Source: Bacillota bacterium (GTDB lineage Bacteria; Bacillota_I; Bacilli_A; Acholeplasmatales; Acholeplasmataceae). Taken from it: a stretch of DNA of 11,400 nucleotides. Made by a program: the position numbers and the translations under genes. The notes under the pieces are model-generated. The model was not told the DNA's origin and ran no database searches. It saw only the letters and a program-made list of their open reading frames with translations. Where the stretch lies: the NCBI GenBank assembly GCA_023458995.1, contig JAEWVV010000239.1:1-11400 (forward strand), given 5' to 3'. This document shows positions 8,605-11,400 of this stretch, piece after piece (position 1 is the stretch's first letter; each line of letters starts with the position of its first letter).

Positions 8605-8633
8605 TTTACAATCACATAGTCTTGATGTAAGAT
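8605..8633 (+). promoter_or_regulatory. Sigma-A-type promoter of the tmRNA gene
   Basis: TTTACA (8605-8610) and TAAGAT (8628-8633) are separated by exactly 17 bp. Each matches the -35 or -10 consensus at five of six positions. The first base of the mature tmRNA (8643) is about 10 bp after the -10, so little or no 5' leader is expected. Confidence 0.82.
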
Positions 8634-8642
8634 ATATACGCT

Positions 8643-8982
8643 GGGGATGTTCTGGATTCGCCACGGCATGGAGTCCAGTATAAGCATGTCATGGTTGCTC
8701 ATGTAAAAAGGCCGAGGTTATAATAACCGGAAACCAATCTTTACAATTCGCTGCCTAAGAAAAGGTGCGTGCCAACTCTGAATTTACTTACGGTTCTGAT
8801 GCGGTCCAACTTTAGTAAGTTATCTCTATTGAAGCTCCTAGAGCAATAGACGAACAACATAGGATAGTATAATTAACATTTGTTCATCTCGTTAGTTATA
8901 TGAAGTTATAAATGAACTAAACATGTAGAAAGTGCTTGGCAAAGTGTCTTGTACAGGGGTTCAAATCCCCTCATCTCCACCA
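8643..8982 (+). ncRNA. ssrA: tmRNA (10Sa RNA), one-piece, 340 nt
   Basis: Ribosome-rescue RNA that acts with SmpB: it enters stalled ribosomes, adds an Ala and then a degradation tag. The acceptor stem pairs GGGGATG (8643-8649) with CATCTCC (8972-8978). The third pair is G-U, the identity element for alanyl-tRNA synthetase. ACCA (8979-8982) follows, so CCA is encoded. The T arm is AGGGG (8955-8959), loop TTCAAAT, CCCCT (8967-8971). The 5' TTCTGGATTCG is the conserved tmRNA start. ACTTAC (8786-8791) can pair with GTAAGT (8815-8820), as part of a pseudoknot after the tag. The tag frame is at 8729-8758. Nothing suggests a permuted two-piece form. A promoter and a terminator flank it closely. Confidence 0.97.
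8729..8758 (+). other. tmRNA tag-peptide reading frame
   Basis: Aligned by eye to the resume region of E. coli ssrA, the resume codon is GGA at 8729-8731. The frame then reads Gly-Asn-Gln-Ser-Leu-Gln-Phe-Ala-Ala and ends at TAA (8756-8758). With the Ala carried by the tmRNA itself, the tag would be AGNQSLQFAA. The Ala-Ala end is the usual protease recognition end. The resume point is inferred, but the stop and the C-terminal residues are clear. A tag this short is unusual. Confidence 0.8.
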
Positions 8983-8992
8983 ACACAAATAT

Positions 8993-9016
8993 AACGGCTT
9001 AGTTAAGCCGTTTTTT
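8993..9016 (+). terminator. Rho-independent terminator of tmRNA
   Basis: AACGGCTT (8993-9000) pairs perfectly with AAGCCGTT (9005-9012) around the loop AGTT, and a run of six T (9011-9016) follows. It lies 10 bases after the CCA end. Confidence 0.93.
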
Positions 9017-9073
9017 GTTGTTTTTAATACAGTTATCAGTAAACGTCAAATATTAACACTGCCTAAAATGAAA

Positions 9074-9106
9074 ACCACTTAGAGGATAGTTCTAGGTGGT
9101 CTTTTT
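9074..9106. terminator. Second hairpin with T-run downstream of tmRNA
   Basis: ACCACTTAGA (9074-9083) pairs with TCTAGGTGGT (9091-9100), ten pairs with one G-U, over the loop GGATAGT, and is followed by CTTTTT (9101-9106). On the minus strand it is followed by a TTTTCATTTT stretch. It could back up the tmRNA terminator, or stop transcription leaving the IS66 remnant. It may instead be a leftover from a gene displaced by the insertions. The rest of the 133-bp gap (9017-9149) holds no gene that I can support. Confidence 0.7.
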
Positions 9107-10502
9107 GTACGTGGAGTCGGAATCTCACTTGGTGGAAATTGGCGGATTTTTATGTATTTCTAAGCGATTTATCAAGCGATGATGAGTATGGGAGTAGATC
9201 TTTAATATCCTTTGTTTGAATATGATCTAAGACATATTCTAAATACTTTGAAACATTTAAATCATTGATTCTAGCTGTTCTGATGATTGAAAAGAGAAGT
9301 GTTGTATATCTCGCGCCATCGTATGAACCGGATGTCATAAAGACTTTTCGGTTAATGACGAAAGGTTTGACTGCACGTTCAGCGATATTTTTAGAGATCT
9401 CTATGTAACCACTTGATAGATAGGTGGATAGATCACTCCAGATGTTTTTCGCGTAGTTCACGGCACCCTCTAAAGCGGACCCCGGTTTATAGACATGGTT
9501 AAAAAGAAGATCTTCCAGTTCTTTTAGGATCGGAGGGTGTTCTTTGCTACGACGCTTTACGATATCATTCGCTGTTAGTTTTTCTTTCTTGTAGATCGAT
9601 TCTAAGTGAAAGAGTTCTCCAATCACGTCTAATATCTTTTTCGCGTAACTCGAAGAATGGTTCTCTTCAGGTAGTGTTTTAACGATATCCGCGAAGCGTC
9701 TTCTCACATGAGCGAAACATCTCTGAAGTTTGATCTTCGGATGGTCTTTCTTGAGCTTTGTATAGCCTTTAAAGTCATCACACACGACGACGCCCTCATA
9801 ATCAATGAGCCACGCTGCGGTGCGGTCGATCGATCTTGACTCGTGAAAGTCATAAATCGCGATTTGTGAATCGTAATAGCTTGATATGTACACATACACA
9901 TAGCTTTTCTTGCGTTCTTTATCAGATTCAGGACGCTTGCTGATGGAAAGCGTGGTTTCATCTGCGTGGATGACTTTCGCTCGGTTGTGCAGTAAATCTT
10001 CTTTCATTTGACGATAAAGAGGGGCTAAGATGTTTGCTACCTTCGCCATATAAAGCGCGAGATTTTGTTTAGATATCTCAATGTCAAGCGTTTCTTTGAT
10101 GTGTCTTGATAGATGTTCAAAAGGAATCCCTAATTCATATTTGTGGTAAGCGATAAAAGACGCGAAGGAATGCGTCATGATACTGCCTGGAAAAAACGAT
10201 GTTGAAAGTGGATAATAAATCTGATTATCTTTAGGATTACACTTTACACACTTGCAGCTCTGTTTAATGATCTTCGTCACCTTAAGTGTTGCAGGTATCG
10301 ATTCAACCACATATCTAACCTTCTCTGAAGCGATGCTTAAATCATGTCCACAGGATGGGCATGTGCTCGTGTCTGGTTTCTCATATCTGGTTTCAGTCAC
10401 GTGGCGTTCAAAATCAAAAGTTTCAAAGTTTCTAGACTTTAATTTTCGTACACGTTTTTCTTTAACGAGTGTCTCAACTTCGTTGATCACGACAGGTTGC
10501 AC
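9107..10502 (-). mobile_element. IS66-family insertion sequence remnant (5' part of transposase lost)
   Basis: The element contains the tnpC-type transposase gene 9150-10502. No TnpA or TnpB accessory gene is visible, but the side where they would lie is cut away. The left limit is inferred: GTACGTGGAGTCGG begins at 9107, right after the hairpin T-run, and GT is the usual start of IS66 ends. The matching inverted repeat and the 8-bp target duplication cannot be checked, because the other end is missing. The right limit is where an IS3-family element begins, at about 10503. Confidence 0.75.
9150..10502 (-). pseudogene. IS66-family transposase (TnpC), N-terminally truncated
   Basis: DDE transposase of the IS66 family, 450 residues from a GTG codon. 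A zinc-ribbon region has CPSCGH (48-53) and CKCVKC (83-88). The catalytic core shows HADET (Asp181), CDDFKGY (Asp242/243), the CFAHVRRRF block (262-270) and NIAERAVKPF (Glu375), so the catalytic residues look intact. Family members are usually 500-530 residues, with a coiled N-terminal region before the zinc ribbon; that segment is missing here. The frame meets a TGA two codons upstream of the GTG (10506-10508), within DNA belonging to the IS3-type element. No ribosome site precedes the GTG. I therefore read it as a gene broken by the IS3 insertion rather than a full transposase. Some stretches look slightly richer in G+C than the host genes. Confidence 0.85.
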
Positions 10503-11399
10503 TAGTCAACATTATGTAGACACTTATTTTGACTTGTCTTAGATTTTTGTTCATTTAAAAACATTTCTTTGTATTGCTTTGGTGTTAAGTAGTTTAATGC
10601 ATATGCAGGTCTTTCTTCATTGAAAAATTTGATATAAGATTCAATGGTTTTTACTGGATCATCTGAATCTTTGCTATTGAAATCATTAAATATCTCTTCT
10701 TTCACCCAACCAATAATCGATTCCATTGCTGCATTATCTGTAGGAGTACCTGCACGAGACATCGATCTTATGATATGATAAGAGGGTAAGAGTTCGTTAA
10801 AGCTCTTCGAGGAGTATACAGTGCCTTGATCCGTGTGAAGAATCATTTCTAGGTCCTGATACTCTTTTTTAATTGCTATCAATTGATTTAAGCCTTCTAG
10901 ATAACTATTTCTGTCTCCACGTCTTTTAGCGAGTCCATAACTGATAATTTCATTGTTCCAGAGGTCCATGTAGATCGTGAGTTCATAATATGTACCTTGA
11001 CACCAAAACGCAGTCATGTCGGAAACAACACATTGATAAGGTCCATCAATATTCATATCCGCTGAAAGTAAGTTAGCATATATCTTAAACTGTTCGCCAG
11101 GTTTTTTGAATTTACAACGTTTAGAGACACTTGCTATGCCCACATATTTACACACACGATGTGCGTATTGATCTGAGAGTACCAAGCCTAAATCAAGCTT
11201 TAGCTTGGCATTTAACCACCTATATCCATGATTTGGATAAAGATTGTGATATTTCTTAAAAAAAGGATATTTGATATTCTTGTCATCATCTTTGCTGATG
11301 GTTCATTAACTCTATTTCTCCATTTATAAAACCGCTTCTGTTGATGTCCATGAACTTACATAAGGTTTTAACTGGAAACTTATTTGAGAGTATGTAGAT
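10502..11399 (-). pseudogene. IS3-family transposase OrfB, frame-disrupted and cut by window edge
   Basis: Integrase-core (rve) transposase of the IS3 family. From TTG at 11185 the intact part has Asp56 (VVSDMT), Asp119 (HTDQG) and Glu155 (NAAMESI), giving the D-35-E spacing, and it ends at TAG 10502-10504. The HTH-like N-terminal part is present upstream but lies in other frames. IYILSNKFPVKTLCKFMD and INRSGF are read in one frame (from 11399), then YKWRNRVNEPSA after a -1 change at 11328-11331. KDDDKNIKYPFFKKYHNLYP, then NHGYRWLNAKLKL, follow after another -1 change at 11291-11293, in frame with the core. Without these changes it would be a normal OrfB of over 290 residues. The apparent TTG start is therefore not the real start. 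OrfA, if present, lies outside the window. Confidence 0.85.
10503..10523 (+). repeat. Probable terminal inverted repeat of the IS3-family element
   Basis: TAGTCAACATTATGTAGACA begins exactly where the IS66 gene is interrupted. It is the candidate inner-facing end of the IS3 element. It does not start with the canonical TG, and the mate lies outside the window, so both its limits and its identity are inferred from position. Confidence 0.45.
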
Positions 11400-11400
11400 C
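10503..11400 (-). mobile_element. IS3-family insertion sequence, right part outside window
   Basis: The element carries an IS3-type orfB and is inserted into the IS66 transposase gene. Its left limit is placed at about 10503 because IS66 coding sequence stops there and orfB terminates at the same point, as is common in IS3 elements. With IS3 elements usually 1.2-1.6 kb long, a few hundred bases should lie beyond position 11400. Confidence 0.82.

Noticed and set aside
8955..8982. tmRNA 3' end as an attL site of an integrated island
   Set aside because: No second copy of this sequence and no integrase is visible in the window; only IS elements follow.
9150..10502. GTG at 10502 as the true start of a complete transposase
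   Set aside because: No ribosome site precedes it, the protein lacks the N-terminal region usual in IS66 transposases, and the frame break coincides with the IS3 end.
1205..10542. Small open frames of 68-96 codons at 1205-1417, 3406-3666, 6407-6613, 7831-8046, 9704-9961 and 10252-10542
   Set aside because: All overlap well-supported genes in other frames (the last also crosses the IS junction), and I recognise no domain in any of them. They are shadows.
10502..11185. A 227-residue transposase starting with TTG at 11185 as an intact gene
   Set aside because: Homologous OrfB sequence continues upstream of that codon in the same frame, then in two other frames, so the TTG is internal to a disrupted gene.
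11288..11335. Programmed -1 frameshifting in IS3, as between orfA and orfB
   Set aside because: The known programmed site lies at the orfA/orfB junction. Here both shifts are inside orfB, and neither site is a canonical slippery heptamer.

Overview
The window looks like the chromosome of a low-GC, wall-less Firmicutes relative, most likely an Acholeplasma-type or related mollicute that uses the standard code. This is an inference from the AT-rich composition, the short intergenic spaces and the protein style. The code evidence is direct: TGA ends the HAD phosphatase gene and overlaps the next start as ATGA, and the Trp codons I checked are TGG. That argues against Mycoplasma and Spiroplasma.

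Left arm, plus strand (1-2019): the C-terminal half of tldD, carrying the HEACGH zinc motif, runs into a complete tldE/pmbA with a TAATG overlap. Together they encode the two-subunit TldD/TldE metallopeptidase. A strong hairpin at 2037-2062 ends this operon and also the convergent operon that follows.

Middle, minus strand (2070-8545): from right to left come a Gfo/Idh/MocA oxidoreductase of the YdgJ/IolW type, then a tightly packed trio: a Gph-like HAD phosphatase and two long MacB-like proteins. Each MacB-like protein fuses an ABC ATPase to an FtsX-type permease with four membrane segments. Overlaps of 4 bp and a gap of 3 bp suggest translational coupling. The two ABC proteins probably form one heterodimeric machine. 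Its substrate cannot be read from the sequence.

RNA gene (8643-8982): a complete one-piece tmRNA (ssrA), with a good sigma-A-type promoter, a G-U pair at the third acceptor position, an encoded CCA end and a rho-independent terminator. Its tag reading frame is very short, nine codons. The tmRNA promoter lies back to back with the oxidoreductase promoter.

Right arm (about 9107-11400): a nested pile of insertion sequences sits just past the tmRNA. An IS66-family transposase gene has lost its N-terminus, and the break coincides with the end of an IS3-family element. The IS3 orfB keeps its DDE residues but carries two -1 frame changes, both at short homopolymers, near the right edge. The element continues beyond the window.

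I found no CRISPR array, tRNA, toxin-antitoxin pair or defence system. The most interesting items are the short tmRNA tag, the paired ABC-FtsX fusions with a large extra domain in one partner, and the IS nest with its frame changes.
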